Part shown: positions 16,964-25,345 of the stretch, piece after piece
Layout: each line of letters begins with the position of its first letter
Position numbering within the stretch: position 1 is the first letter of the stretch
DNA from: Mycobacterium sp.
GTDB taxonomy: Bacteria > Actinomycetota > Actinomycetes > Mycobacteriales > Mycobacteriaceae
Assembly: GCA_025965975.1 (NCBI GenBank)
Contig: JAOPVX010000097.1
Coordinates: forward strand, 1-36,621
Length of the DNA stretch: 36,621 nt
Direction: 5' to 3'
Made by a program: the position numbers and the translations under genes
Notes under the pieces: generated by a model
The model's database searches: none
Seen by the model: the letters and a program-made list of their open reading frames with translations, nothing else
What the model was told of the DNA's origin: nothing

Positions 16964-18081
16964 TTCGTCCTCCGCTGCTTGTCGGCGAGCATCTGCTGAT
17001 ATTCCGTGATCGCGCGGGTCGCCGCAGGAAGATCGCAGGGTCGTCGTGACAGCAGGCCGGATGCGGCCCGGCCGGACGACATCAGGTCTGGATCCTTGCC
17101 AAGGCCGAGGCGTGCCGCCTTGGCCTGGTATGCCGTCAGTCGGCCGCGGAGTTCGCGGCGCCGGTCGAGCAGGCCCTGCGCGAGTTCCTCCTCGTCACGC
17201 ACGAGTTTCAGAGCCGACTCGATCAGGTGCTGCAGCGATCGCAGCGCCGCCGCGTCGGGTGTGTCGATCGACCGCAGGCGGGCGCGGAGGCTGGGTTCGG
17301 CGTCGGTGTGCATCGCAGGCAGGCCTGGCACCACGGCTTCCTTGGCGCGTGCACGAGTCTGAGCCACGTGCTGTGTCGCGTCCCTCAGCGCATCCAGACG
17401 TGAGGCCGTCGCAGCCACCGCCTCGGGCCAGTTCGCCTGAAGTGCAGCCAACTTGCCGATTACGAGGACGCGTTCTTCGACGTCGTGCGCGGTGAGGGAG
17501 AGGGGATCGCTCGCCGAGACCTGCAACAGGTCGGTGCTCTCCGTCGGAATGGTGCCGCCCGGTTCGTCGAGCCGTTTCAGCACCGGTGCGAGCCCTGCCG
17601 CGGTAAGGCAGTTGATCTTGTCGACGGCGTCGAGAAACTCGGCCACGGCCGGGTAGGCGTCACGCATCCGATCCGTCGTGTCGGGGAGGCCGGCATGATC
17701 GGTTGCGTCATCGGACCCGGCGATCATGTGCTGCGCCAGCGGGTTTCGCTGCCGCCAAACGTCGGGTGCACGATCACGCAGCAGTCCCGTCAGCTCAGCG
17801 CGGTCGAGGTCATCGAGCTTCGATCGGCGCTCCCGCACCGCCCGCGCGGATTGCAGAATCGACGTCATCCATCCCATGCCCTCCCACAGCTGTCCGATCG
17901 ATTCCTCGACGGGCACCCACCGCTGCGCTGTCACCCCGGTCGGCGGATAGCGACGCACGTGCTCGAGGCCGGGGTGGTTGTCCAGTTCCAGTAACGCCGC
18001 TGCGAATGAAGCGACTTCCGCTGTGCGGGTGGCGAGTTCGCGATCGATTTCGTCGGCTGTCAGAACATTCAGAACATTCAC
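16960..18081 (-). CDS. Unrecognised helical protein between GlnH-like and PknG-like genes
   Basis: 373 residues of no family I recognise. It is almost wholly predicted alpha-helical, rich in Ala, Leu, Arg and Glu. Likely coiled-coil stretches are at about 8-35 (ADEIDRELATRTAEVASFAA), 205-245 (around LAALQANWPEAVAATASRLD) and 285-330 (around EEELAQGLLDRRRELRGRLT). There is no signal peptide, membrane segment or catalytic motif. The start is probably GTG at 18081, overlapping the stop of the GlnH-like gene (GTGA); the first residues, MNVLNVL, contain a short repeat. Its place between the extracytoplasmic sensor and the kinase suggests an adaptor that passes the signal to the kinase. That is inference from position only. 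Confidence 0.8.
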   Translation of the reverse strand: MNVLNVLTADEIDRELATRTAEVASFAAALLELDNHPGLEHVRRYPPTGVTAQRWVPVEESIGQLWEGMGWMTSILQSARAVRERRSKLDDLDRAELTGLLRDRAPDVWRQRNPLAQHMIAGSDDATDHAGLPDTTDRMRDAYPAVAEFLDAVDKINCLTAAGLAPVLKRLDEPGGTIPTESTDLLQVSASDPLSLTAHDVEERVLVIGKLAALQANWPEAVAATASRLDALRDATQHVAQTRARAKEAVVPGLPAMHTDAEPSLRARLRSIDTPDAAALRSLQHLIESALKLVRDEEELAQGLLDRRRELRGRLTAYQAKAARLGLGKDPDLMSSGRAASGLLSRRPCDLPAATRAITEYQQMLADKQRRTK

Positions 18082-19055
18082 GGTTGGTCCTGATACCGCG
18101 GTGGCGGAGGACCAGGTGACGGCCCGAGGCTACTACTCAGCCACGTCTGGTAGATGCGTTCCCACGTTCCGTCGACCCGCATCCGATCGAGGGCACCGTT
18201 GACGAATCGAACCAGGTCCCCGTTCTCCTTCCTGATCCCGATGCCGTACGGCTCCTTCCCTAAGCTGGGACCGACCACCGCCACGTTCGGGTCCTGTTTG
18301 ACAAGCCCGGCCAACACCGCATCGTCGGTACTGACGGCATCGACCTGCCCCTGTTGCAGCATCACCAGACAATCGGTCCAGTTGGCCGCACCGACCACGA
18401 TGGGCTTGGGGTTCAGCGCGAGCAACGTCGGCAGTGAGGTCGTGCCCGATACCGCACACACCCGTTTGCCGCCAAGTGCCGCGGCAGAATCGATTCCCGA
18501 ACCCTTCACGGAGAGGATCTTTTGGTATGCGTCGTAGTACACCGTGGAAAAGGCCACGGTGTTCTTGCGCTCACAGGTGATTGAGTAGGTCCTGACGACC
18601 AGGTCAACCTGCCCCGAGGTCAACGCGGACTCCCGGTCTCTCGCGTCGACAACCCGCAGATCGATGCGGTCCGGATCACCCAAGATGGCGCGTGCGATCT
18701 CGCGGGCGAGGTCGATGTCGAATCCCTCCACACGATCCGTTGACGGATTCCGGAAGCCCCATAATTCGGTGTTCTGGTCCACTCCAACGATGAGTCGTCC
18801 GCGCTCGGCGATCGCCGCCATCGTCGAACCCGGCGGCATGGCACCCGGCGCAGGCTGCGGGCCGGGCCGCAGGCTGGCTTCGCGGTCGCAGTCCGTATTG
18901 CCGACAGCTGGCGGTGCGCTCGTAACCTCCGGCGCATCAGCAGGTTTGGCCTCGACCGGTGCGACCGTCACCGGTGCTGGCGGCGGCGGTGATGATCCAC
19001 AACCGGCGCCGATGAATGCACATGCCGCCAGCGCTACGACAACGTGTGCGTTCAT
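18078..19055 (-). CDS. GlnH-like amino-acid-binding lipoprotein
   Basis: 325-residue periplasmic substrate-binding protein of SBP family 3 (polar amino acids). The N-terminus has a lipoprotein-type signal; two cysteines could be lipidated, C12 (LAAC) or C20 (GAGC), followed by a Pro/Ala-rich linker. The binding domain (about 90-305) has LIVGVDQNTELWGFRNP, EGFDIDLAREIA, TSGQVDLVVRTYSITCERK and QGQVDAVSTDDAVLAG, all typical of Glu/Gln/Asp-binding proteins. There is no ABC permease or ATPase nearby, so it works as a sensor, not in uptake, as GlnH does for PknG. The ATG at 19055 overlaps the GlnX-like stop; the longer frame upstream lies inside that gene and lacks a signal peptide. Confidence 0.88.
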   Translation of the reverse strand: MNAHVVVALAACAFIGAGCGSSPPPPAPVTVAPVEAKPADAPEVTSAPPAVGNTDCDREASLRPGPQPAPGAMPPGSTMAAIAERGRLIVGVDQNTELWGFRNPSTDRVEGFDIDLAREIARAILGDPDRIDLRVVDARDRESALTSGQVDLVVRTYSITCERKNTVAFSTVYYDAYQKILSVKGSGIDSAAALGGKRVCAVSGTTSLPTLLALNPKPIVVGAANWTDCLVMLQQGQVDAVSTDDAVLAGLVKQDPNVAVVGPSLGKEPYGIGIRKENGDLVRFVNGALDRMRVDGTWERIYQTWLSSSLGPSPGPPPPRYQDQP

Positions 19056-20323
19056 AAGAACTCCTTGAGCCGCGGCCACAAGCCGGTGACTGCCGCCGCC
19101 GCCGCGACCACCATCAGCACAACCGACCCCGTGGGACTCCACGACAGTGCTATGCCTGCCGCCGAGACGCGGTCGCGCAGCGTGGCACGGGCGTGCTCGA
19201 TCTCGCTGCTCAAGCTGGATTCGACAACGGCGTACTGCGCAGCCGAGGCATCCGGATCGGGACCGATCGCCTGCGCGACTGCAGCCGGGTAGTCACCGCC
19301 AAGGTAGGCCTCGACCTGCTTACGGTGGCTCTCGGTCCATTTCCGCAGACCTTCGGCCGCAGCGGGCGGGCCCGCGCCAAGTGCCGTGGCCAGTTCGTCG
19401 ATGTGGCCGTAGAAATCCTTCTCGCCGGCTGTGAGGTCGCCGTGCGCGATGAGTTCAAGGGTTTCGTCGGTCCGAGCCTTGCTGGCGAGGATGCGGGCCT
19501 TTGCGAGCTGACCGAACCTGGTGGTCCCCTCGATTCGGCCGTGCTCGATATCGCCGACCGCGAAACGGGTGGCCACCACGATCCAGACGATGGCCACTGA
19601 CACCACAGCCGCCGCGACGACGAGCCCGATGTTGAACTGCCGGTTCGTGCGGGCGAGCATGATCGCCGAGGCGATGCCTATCGCAGCCAGGACCAGCCCC
19701 AACAGCACGAGGCCGACCGTCGGAGCTGATGCGACGCCGCGCTGGTCTTCATCGACCGAGCGAAGATCGGCGGCGTGGATCTTCTCCGCGCCGGGAAGGA
19801 GCTTGGTCTGCATCAACGACGACGCCTCTCGCAGATAGGCAGACCCAAGCGGAAATTGCTGCACGTTGTTGGCCCGTGCAGCCTCGACCAGGCCCGTGTA
19901 CGTGGCCAGTTGTTCAGATATTTCGGCGACCGAAGTGCGGGTATTGGTGTCGGTGGCCCCCGCTGTGGCGTCCGTCAACGCTGATGCCGCTCCGGCCAAG
20001 GCTTGCCGGTATCGAAGCCGCATCGAAGGGGTTTGGATCCCACCGGAAAGGAACGCTGATGCCGCGGCGGCATCGGCCGCCGACAAATCGGCGTACAGGT
20101 TCTGCGCCGCGTTGGTGAACGGCTCGGAACGGTCAAGGACCGCGTTGTGGTGCGCGATCCGCTCGTCTAGCTCGGCTGCACACACTATGCCGGCAACGAT
20201 GCACGTCGCCGCGACGGTGACCGCGACCAGCACGACGACACCCGGCGTCGTGCTGGCGAAGCGTCGCAACCACGCAACCCAAGCGCGCACGTCCCGTGCG
20301 TGAGTGAGGCCCGCCGCGTTCAC
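19052..20323 (-). CDS. GlnX-like four-TM membrane sensor
   Basis: First gene of the minus-strand operon: 423 residues with four hydrophobic segments at about 28-50, 200-222, 233-252 and 400-418. Two extracytoplasmic helical domains lie between TM1/TM2 and TM3/TM4; the first has LYADLSAADAAAASAFLSGG, like four-helix sensor domains of chemoreceptors. This topology and the pairing with a GlnH-like lipoprotein and a PknG-like kinase match GlnX, which relays ligand-bound GlnH to PknG. GTG at 20323 is preceded by a strong purine-rich site (GGGGGGAG, six bases upstream on the minus strand). All nine following genes are translationally coupled to it. Confidence 0.85.
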   Translation of the reverse strand: MNAAGLTHARDVRAWVAWLRRFASTTPGVVVLVAVTVAATCIVAGIVCAAELDERIAHHNAVLDRSEPFTNAAQNLYADLSAADAAAASAFLSGGIQTPSMRLRYRQALAGAASALTDATAGATDTNTRTSVAEISEQLATYTGLVEAARANNVQQFPLGSAYLREASSLMQTKLLPGAEKIHAADLRSVDEDQRGVASAPTVGLVLLGLVLAAIGIASAIMLARTNRQFNIGLVVAAAVVSVAIVWIVVATRFAVGDIEHGRIEGTTRFGQLAKARILASKARTDETLELIAHGDLTAGEKDFYGHIDELATALGAGPPAAAEGLRKWTESHRKQVEAYLGGDYPAAVAQAIGPDPDASAAQYAVVESSLSSEIEHARATLRDRVSAAGIALSWSPTGSVVLMVVAAAAAVTGLWPRLKEFL

Positions 20324-20534
20324 CGTCCAACTCCCCCCGTTTCAGACCAGCTTTCGCCGATGATTAGACTCCGCCAATTGTCGGGCCGGGCAATATCGGG
20401 CAATCGAGTAGTGGACCACTCGAATTTGAGCCGTGCACCACTTGCATGTCGGTGATGACTTGGCAGCCGTTGAACACCTCCGATGACCCACCGATGCGCT
20501 GCGCCACCCGCGCCTGCTCTCTTACGCTGTGAAG
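20324..20534. promoter_or_regulatory. Divergent control region with two GTG-N3-CAC sites
   Basis: This 211-bp gap separates the ten-gene operon from the divergent luxR gene. Two matching sites, GTGGACCAC at 20411-20419 and GTGCACCAC at 20433-20441, have centres 22 bp apart, about two helical turns. The first extends to an 11-bp inverted repeat, AGTGGACCACT. They are candidate operators for the LuxR-family protein. Toward luxR, TACGCT at 20523-20528 is followed by six bases and then ATG at 20535, consistent with a -10 element and a leaderless transcript. On the minus strand TAATCA (complement of 20361-20366) is a weak -10 candidate for the operon. Confidence 0.5.
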
Positions 20535-23159
20535 ATGCAGTTGACGTGGCCGTTTACCGGGCGCATTCGGGAGATGCGGTTCATCGAGGCCGCGGTGTCC
20601 GACCCCGGTCGGTCGGGCATAGTGATCTCCGGTGCGGCTGGGGTCGGTAAGAGCCGCATCACCCGCGAAGCACTCGATTCCGCCGCGTCGAAGGGCTGCG
20701 AGGCCCGCTGGGTGGTGGGCACGTCTTCGGCGCGAGGACTTCCGCTCGGCGCGCTGGCTTCGTGGGCTGGGTCGGTCGGCACCGACAGTCTCCACCTTGT
20801 GTGCGGCGTGATCGACTCGCTCACCGCCGGTTCCGCGGACACCACGGTAGTCGTGGGTGTTGACGACGCGCACCTGCTCGATGACCTGTCTATCTTCGTG
20901 TTGCATCAGATCGTGCAGCGGGGGGCCGCGAAGGTGGTACTCACAGTCCGTGAAGGTGAACCGATTCCCGTTGGGATACAGGAACTTTGGAAAGACGGTC
21001 AGTTCGACCGCCTTGATTTGCAGCCGTTGTCGACCGACGACACCACCGCACTGCTGTCGGCCACGTTGGCCGGATCACTGGATCCGCCGGCTGCCGACCG
21101 ACTGTGGCAGCTGACCCGCGGCAACGCACTGTATCTGCGCCACATCGTCGAGCAGGAGGTCGCCGATGGTCGGCTCGAAAATCAGCGTGGGTCTTGGCGG
21201 TGGATCGACGATCCGATCGTGCCAAGTGGCCTTCTCGATTTGATCGAGTCCCGCATTGGAGCCCTCCCCATGGCAGTCGGCTCCGTCATAGACACCCTCG
21301 CGATCGGCGAGCCTATCGAGTTGGGAGCGCTGCGACGCATCACCGAGCCGGGGGCCGTTGAAGAAGCCGACACCCGTGGCCTGATCAGCCTCGAGGACAC
21401 CGATTCCGGCCCGGAAGTCCGTCTGGCGCATCCGCTCTACGGTGAGGTGCGCAGACGGCGCGCGGCGCCCACCAGGCTACGACGGCTGCGTGGACTGGTC
21501 GCCGCCGAACTGGCCGCCGCCGATGATCGCGACGTGCGAGCCACGGTGCGGCGGGCGACGTTGAGCCTCGATTCTGACCTCCCGCCCGATGCCGACCTGC
21601 TCGTCAGAGCAGCTCAAGGCGCTATCTGCGTCGGCGATCTCGCCCTGGCCGACCGGCTCGCGCATGAGGCGGTGCGCGCCGCAGCCGGACCCGAAGCGCA
21701 GTTCATCCGCGCCCACGCGTTGTCGTGGCTGGGCCATGGCCGTGAAGCCGAAGAAGTGCTGGCCGACCTTGCGCTCGACCAACTGACCGAGAACGACCGG
21801 GCCAAATTCACCTATCTGCGTGCCAGCAACATGCTCTGGGCAGTGGGAGACCAAGAGCGCGCGAAAGAGATCATCGACAGCGCGTCGCAGATCACGGCTG
21901 GGAAGGCCCGCACCTGTATCGACGCAGTCAACACTGTGTACTGGTTTGCGACCGATCGGCCCGCCGCCGCCATGCGGGCTTCGCAGGGCCTGGTGTTGGA
22001 CGACCTGCCCGCCATCGTCGGGGCTGAGACAGCATGGGCACTCGCTGCCATCCGCGCGGACGCGGGATGCACGACAGAAGCTGTGGCGATGGTGGACGCC
22101 GGGTACACCGTAGCGACCCGCTGTTCCGACGCTCCGCAGATGAGATTCAACATCGCCGACGCACACATTGGCGCACTCCTGTTGTCCGGTCGTGTCGTCG
22201 ACGCGCTGGAGGTCGCCGAGCGCGTACGTCGCCAGTCAGCCGATCTCCCCGGGGCGGCTCGATTTCTCGGTATTGCCATCGCAGGGAGGGCCGCCCTTGG
22301 TGCCGGCCGCCTCGAAGACGCATGTTCGTTGCTGGGACAGGCAACAGCTGCGTTGTCCGCGTTGGGCCATGCGATGGGCTGGGGATACCGCTATCGCGTC
22401 CCGTACGCGACTGCGCTTGCCATGCGCGGCCTGACTGACGAGGCGGCCGCTGTGCTCTCTGCACTCGACACGCTGCATCGTCCGTTTCGGTCGCTGGACT
22501 ATGAGAGAAGCCTGGCACGCGCCTGGGTGGCGGCCGGCCAAGGCGCCGTCAGTGAGGCGATCACCGTTCTGAAGTCAGCCGCCGAGATGGCTTCGAAGAA
22601 TGGACGATTCGCCGCCGAGGTGGTCTGCTTACAGACGGCGGCGCAGTTCGGTGATCGTTCGTGTGCACCGCGGCTGCGCGAACTCGAAGCGATCGTCGAG
22701 GGGCCTCGTGTCGACCTGGCAGCCCAGTTGGCCGCTGCCGTGCACGATGACGATGCGGCTCAATTGGCAGTGGTCTCGCAAGATTTCGAGGAGTTGCGCG
22801 ACGGTATTGCAGCGGTGGATGCGGCCGCGCTGGCGGCCCTCGTGTACCGCGGCGAGGACTTGCGCGGCTCGGCGTTGGGATGTGCCGCACGGGCAGAAGC
22901 GCTGGCCGAACAGTACGGCGGCGCCGACACCCCGATGCAACGTCAGGCGCGCGAGCCGATGCCGCTGACCGATAGGGAACGCGAGATCGTGTTGCTGATC
23001 GGCCAGGGCTCGTCAAACCGCGATATCGCTGCGCGACTGCACCTGTCCGTTCGCACCGTCGAAGGCCACAATCACAGGGCGATGAAGAAGACTGGTACCA
23101 CCAGCCGCGAAGAGCTTGCGGCGCTGCTGTCTCAGCCGAGGCGCGCCGACGGCGACTAA
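20535..23159 (+). CDS. Large ATP-binding LuxR-family transcriptional regulator
   Basis: 874-residue LAL/MalT-type regulator. The N-terminal P-loop ATPase has Walker A GAAGVGKSR (33-41) and Walker B VVVGVDDAHLL (D110, D111). A long helical-repeat middle region (about 300-780) contains TPR-like segments. The C-terminal LuxR helix-turn-helix (about 811-870) reads LTDREREIVLLIGQGSSNRDI, shown to 20 residues or so, then VRTVEGHNHRAMKKTGTTSR. I choose ATG at 20535 over GTG at 20529 because the homologous remnant at 7629 aligns to MQLTWPFTGR and a possible leaderless -10 fits. It is divergent from the signalling operon and probably controls it. The ligand is unknown. Confidence 0.9.
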   Translation: MQLTWPFTGRIREMRFIEAAVSDPGRSGIVISGAAGVGKSRITREALDSAASKGCEARWVVGTSSARGLPLGALASWAGSVGTDSLHLVCGVIDSLTAGSADTTVVVGVDDAHLLDDLSIFVLHQIVQRGAAKVVLTVREGEPIPVGIQELWKDGQFDRLDLQPLSTDDTTALLSATLAGSLDPPAADRLWQLTRGNALYLRHIVEQEVADGRLENQRGSWRWIDDPIVPSGLLDLIESRIGALPMAVGSVIDTLAIGEPIELGALRRITEPGAVEEADTRGLISLEDTDSGPEVRLAHPLYGEVRRRRAAPTRLRRLRGLVAAELAAADDRDVRATVRRATLSLDSDLPPDADLLVRAAQGAICVGDLALADRLAHEAVRAAAGPEAQFIRAHALSWLGHGREAEEVLADLALDQLTENDRAKFTYLRASNMLWAVGDQERAKEIIDSASQITAGKARTCIDAVNTVYWFATDRPAAAMRASQGLVLDDLPAIVGAETAWALAAIRADAGCTTEAVAMVDAGYTVATRCSDAPQMRFNIADAHIGALLLSGRVVDALEVAERVRRQSADLPGAARFLGIAIAGRAALGAGRLEDACSLLGQATAALSALGHAMGWGYRYRVPYATALAMRGLTDEAAAVLSALDTLHRPFRSLDYERSLARAWVAAGQGAVSEAITVLKSAAEMASKNGRFAAEVVCLQTAAQFGDRSCAPRLRELEAIVEGPRVDLAAQLAAAVHDDDAAQLAVVSQDFEELRDGIAAVDAAALAALVYRGEDLRGSALGCAARAEALAEQYGGADTPMQRQAREPMPLTDREREIVLLIGQGSSNRDIAARLHLSVRTVEGHNHRAMKKTGTTSREELAALLSQPRRADGD

Positions 23160-23228
23160 CGCTGCGCCCGGGCCGCGTCGGGGTTGACTACAAAAACCAG
23201 CCGGACTCATTCACGGGGAACACGCGTT

Positions 23229-23255
23229 GAGCGCTTGTGCGAAGAACAATTCAGC
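23229..23255 (+). repeat. Single copy of the era-side 33-bp repeat at the right edge of the island
   Basis: The 27 bases GAGCGCTTGTGCGAAGAAC plus AATTCAGC differ from the repeat core at 7228 and 7261 by one base (T for C at 23238). Orientation is the same as on the left. It lies four bases beyond the stop of the convergent CAP-domain gene, just as the left copy touches the era stop. The two sets bracket the roughly 16-kb accessory block. The rest of the 23160-23228 gap shows no gene. Confidence 0.88.
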
Positions 23256-23259
23256 GGCG

Positions 23260-23757
23260 TCAAGCCGGCTGGCCGTAGACCGCGACGACGACACTGCGGT
23301 CCAGGCTGTTCACCGACCACACCCCCATCCGCGAGTTTGCGCAGTTCGACATGATCGCCATGTAGTCCGGCCGGTAGTACCACTGGTTCATGATCTCAAC
23401 GCCGCTGATCGCCAGCGCCGGGTTTATCGCGACCGTCTCGGCGACGGTGCCCTTGAAGCCGGCGGCGTTGGCGCGATCTTGCGGCGTCGATCCGTCGGAG
23501 CCGATGTCGCCGTCGAGCGCGCGATTGTTCAGCACGTCGTTGGTATGCCACTCGGCTGCCCGCTGCAGCTGCGGGTTGATCTTCACGTCGTTGGTACAGC
23601 CGGCCTGGTGCTGGACGGTGTAGACGTTGGCCACGACCCCGTCGTTGAGCCGCTTGTTGTCGGCGTTGGCAGCGGGAATGCCCGCGACCGCCGCGCCGAC
23701 TACCGCGACAACGGGTAGCACGCGTATACCGCGGTGTGCCAGATCGCTGACTGTCAC
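23260..23757 (-). CDS. Secreted CAP (SCP-like) domain protein
   Basis: 165 residues with a Sec signal peptide: a hydrophobic segment, LPVVAVVGAAVAGI, ends in PAANA, with likely cleavage before DNKRLNDG. The mature part resembles small CAP/SCP domains: NPQLQRAAEWHTNDVLNN, then ANAAGFKGTVAETVAI with a glutamate in the expected position, and a C-terminal CANSRMGVWSV. CAP proteins are secreted and of mixed function; this one is short and its role is unknown. The start is probably GTG at 23757, ten bases after the amiA2 stop on the same strand, so the two are likely co-transcribed. That makes it part of the conserved flank and not the island. Confidence 0.85.
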   Translation of the reverse strand: MTVSDLAHRGIRVLPVVAVVGAAVAGIPAANADNKRLNDGVVANVYTVQHQAGCTNDVKINPQLQRAAEWHTNDVLNNRALDGDIGSDGSTPQDRANAAGFKGTVAETVAINPALAISGVEIMNQWYYRPDYMAIMSNCANSRMGVWSVNSLDRSVVVAVYGQPA

Positions 23758-23767
23758 GCCAGGGACA

Positions 23768-25282
23768 TTACGCGACCTCGTCGGGGACCGGATGCTTCGC
23801 TGCGAGATTCTGCAATGCAGCCTCGGAAGCCAGCTCCGGGGTCGGCACGCGTTCAGTGCGGTCCCACCACACGTCGGGCTGCCGCATCACCCAGCCGTTG
23901 AGCGCTTCCAGCTCGGCGGCCAGCGAGATCAGCAGCGGCTCGCTGTTGGCCGGGCCCATCAGCTGAACGCCGATGGGCAGCCCGCCGTAGGTGAACCCGG
24001 CCGGCACATTGATCGACGGCCAGCCCAGCAGGTTCCAGGGCCAGGTCACCGGGCACGCGTGGATCATCGCGCGATCGGTCGACAGCCCGCCGCGGTGGTC
24101 AAAGTTCTTCACTCTCGGAGGGGGCTGCGCGGTCGTCGGCGCCAGCACGACGTCAACGAGGTTGAAGATCCATCCGATCCGGCGCTGCAATTCCGCTTCG
24201 CGAGCGCGGGCCTTGCGCAGTGTGTTCTGCGACAGCAGCCAACCGGTCCGCGCATTGGCCACCGTGCGTTTGTCCAGCGTTACATTCGGGCCGAGGCGAT
24301 CCACCCAATCGACCAGTCCCGATGTCGACCGGGACAGGAAGTTCCATGACATCCGCAGGTTGTAGTTCGGGTCGGCCGCCACGATGGTGTGCCCGAGCTC
24401 CTCGAGTTGGCCCGTGACGGTCTGCATCGCCGCCAGGATCTCGGGGTGCAGCTTGGCCCGGAAGAACGTGTACGGGAACTTCGTCGACATCGCGATCTTC
24501 AGCGGGCCTGGCGCTTGTGCAACGGAATCCGACACCCGCACCGGCGGCGGCTGATGCAGGTCGCCGGGGACGTTGCCCGACGCCGCGTCCAGCACCAACG
24601 CCGCATCGGTCACCGTGCGCGCGAGCACTCCGTTGACCGTGATGCCGTTGAACGCCTCGGGCAGCGGCCAGGTGGAGATCCGTCCCCGCTGCGGTTTGAT
24701 GCCGACCAGATGCGTCCACGCCGCGGGAACGCGCACACTGCCGGCACCGTCTGAGCCGATGGCCGCGGCCACCAACCCGGCCGCAACGGCCGCGGCGCTG
24801 CCGCCCGACGACCCACCCGGCGTGTGTTCGCTCGACCAGGGGTTGCGGGTGTGGCCGAACGCGGGGCCGCTGGTAAACGGCCATTGACCCAACTCGCAGG
24901 TGTTGGTCTTGCCGACGATCACCGCTCCCGCGGCCCGCAGCCGGCGCACCACCTCGGCGTCCTGCTGGGCCTCGCGGATGTTTCCGTCGGCGCCGAACCG
25001 GGTGGGTACGCCGGCGACGTCGACGTCGTCTTTGACCGCGATCGGGATGCCCAGCAACGGAAGTTGTTCGCCCGCCGCGCGTTTGCTGTCCGCCTTGGCC
25101 GCGGCTGCCACCGCCTGCTCGGTCAACACCACGCGGAACGCGTTGAGCGTCGACTGGCTCGCATTGATGGCATCGAGAGATCGCCGTACCAGGTCGGCGG
25201 ACGTTACGGTGCCGGCGGCGAGCTGGTAAAGCTGGTTGGTGATCGTGAGAAATCGGGCGGGGTTTCCAGAAGACTTGACCAT
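23768..25282 (-). CDS. amiA2: Amidase (AmiA2-like, amidase signature family)
   Basis: 504-residue amidase signature hydrolase, which cleaves amides to acid and ammonia or amine. The Ser-cisSer-Lys triad is complete: K84 in IAVKDDVDVAG, S158/S159 in TPGGSSGGSAAA, and S182 in GSDGAGSVRVPA. The C-terminal PAGFTYGGLPIGVQLMGP is also typical. The start is ATG at 25282, with an adjacent GTG codon just upstream. It is divergent from recO with 63 bases between them. In M. tuberculosis amiA2 lies between era and recO, so this gene marks the far side of the inserted block. The natural substrate is not predictable from sequence. Confidence 0.92.
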   Translation of the reverse strand: MVKSSGNPARFLTITNQLYQLAAGTVTSADLVRRSLDAINASQSTLNAFRVVLTEQAVAAAAKADSKRAAGEQLPLLGIPIAVKDDVDVAGVPTRFGADGNIREAQQDAEVVRRLRAAGAVIVGKTNTCELGQWPFTSGPAFGHTRNPWSSEHTPGGSSGGSAAAVAAGLVAAAIGSDGAGSVRVPAAWTHLVGIKPQRGRISTWPLPEAFNGITVNGVLARTVTDAALVLDAASGNVPGDLHQPPPVRVSDSVAQAPGPLKIAMSTKFPYTFFRAKLHPEILAAMQTVTGQLEELGHTIVAADPNYNLRMSWNFLSRSTSGLVDWVDRLGPNVTLDKRTVANARTGWLLSQNTLRKARAREAELQRRIGWIFNLVDVVLAPTTAQPPPRVKNFDHRGGLSTDRAMIHACPVTWPWNLLGWPSINVPAGFTYGGLPIGVQLMGPANSEPLLISLAAELEALNGWVMRQPDVWWDRTERVPTPELASEAALQNLAAKHPVPDEVA

Positions 25283-25345
25283 CACTTACGAGAATATCGG
25301 CGCTGCGCGCCGGTTTCTGTCAGTTTGCGGTGCGAGACTGTAACG

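Noticed and set aside
7230-23259. Prophage or integrative element
   Set aside because: No integrase, transposase, structural phage gene or att-like tRNA end is seen; only the short repeat copies bracket the block.
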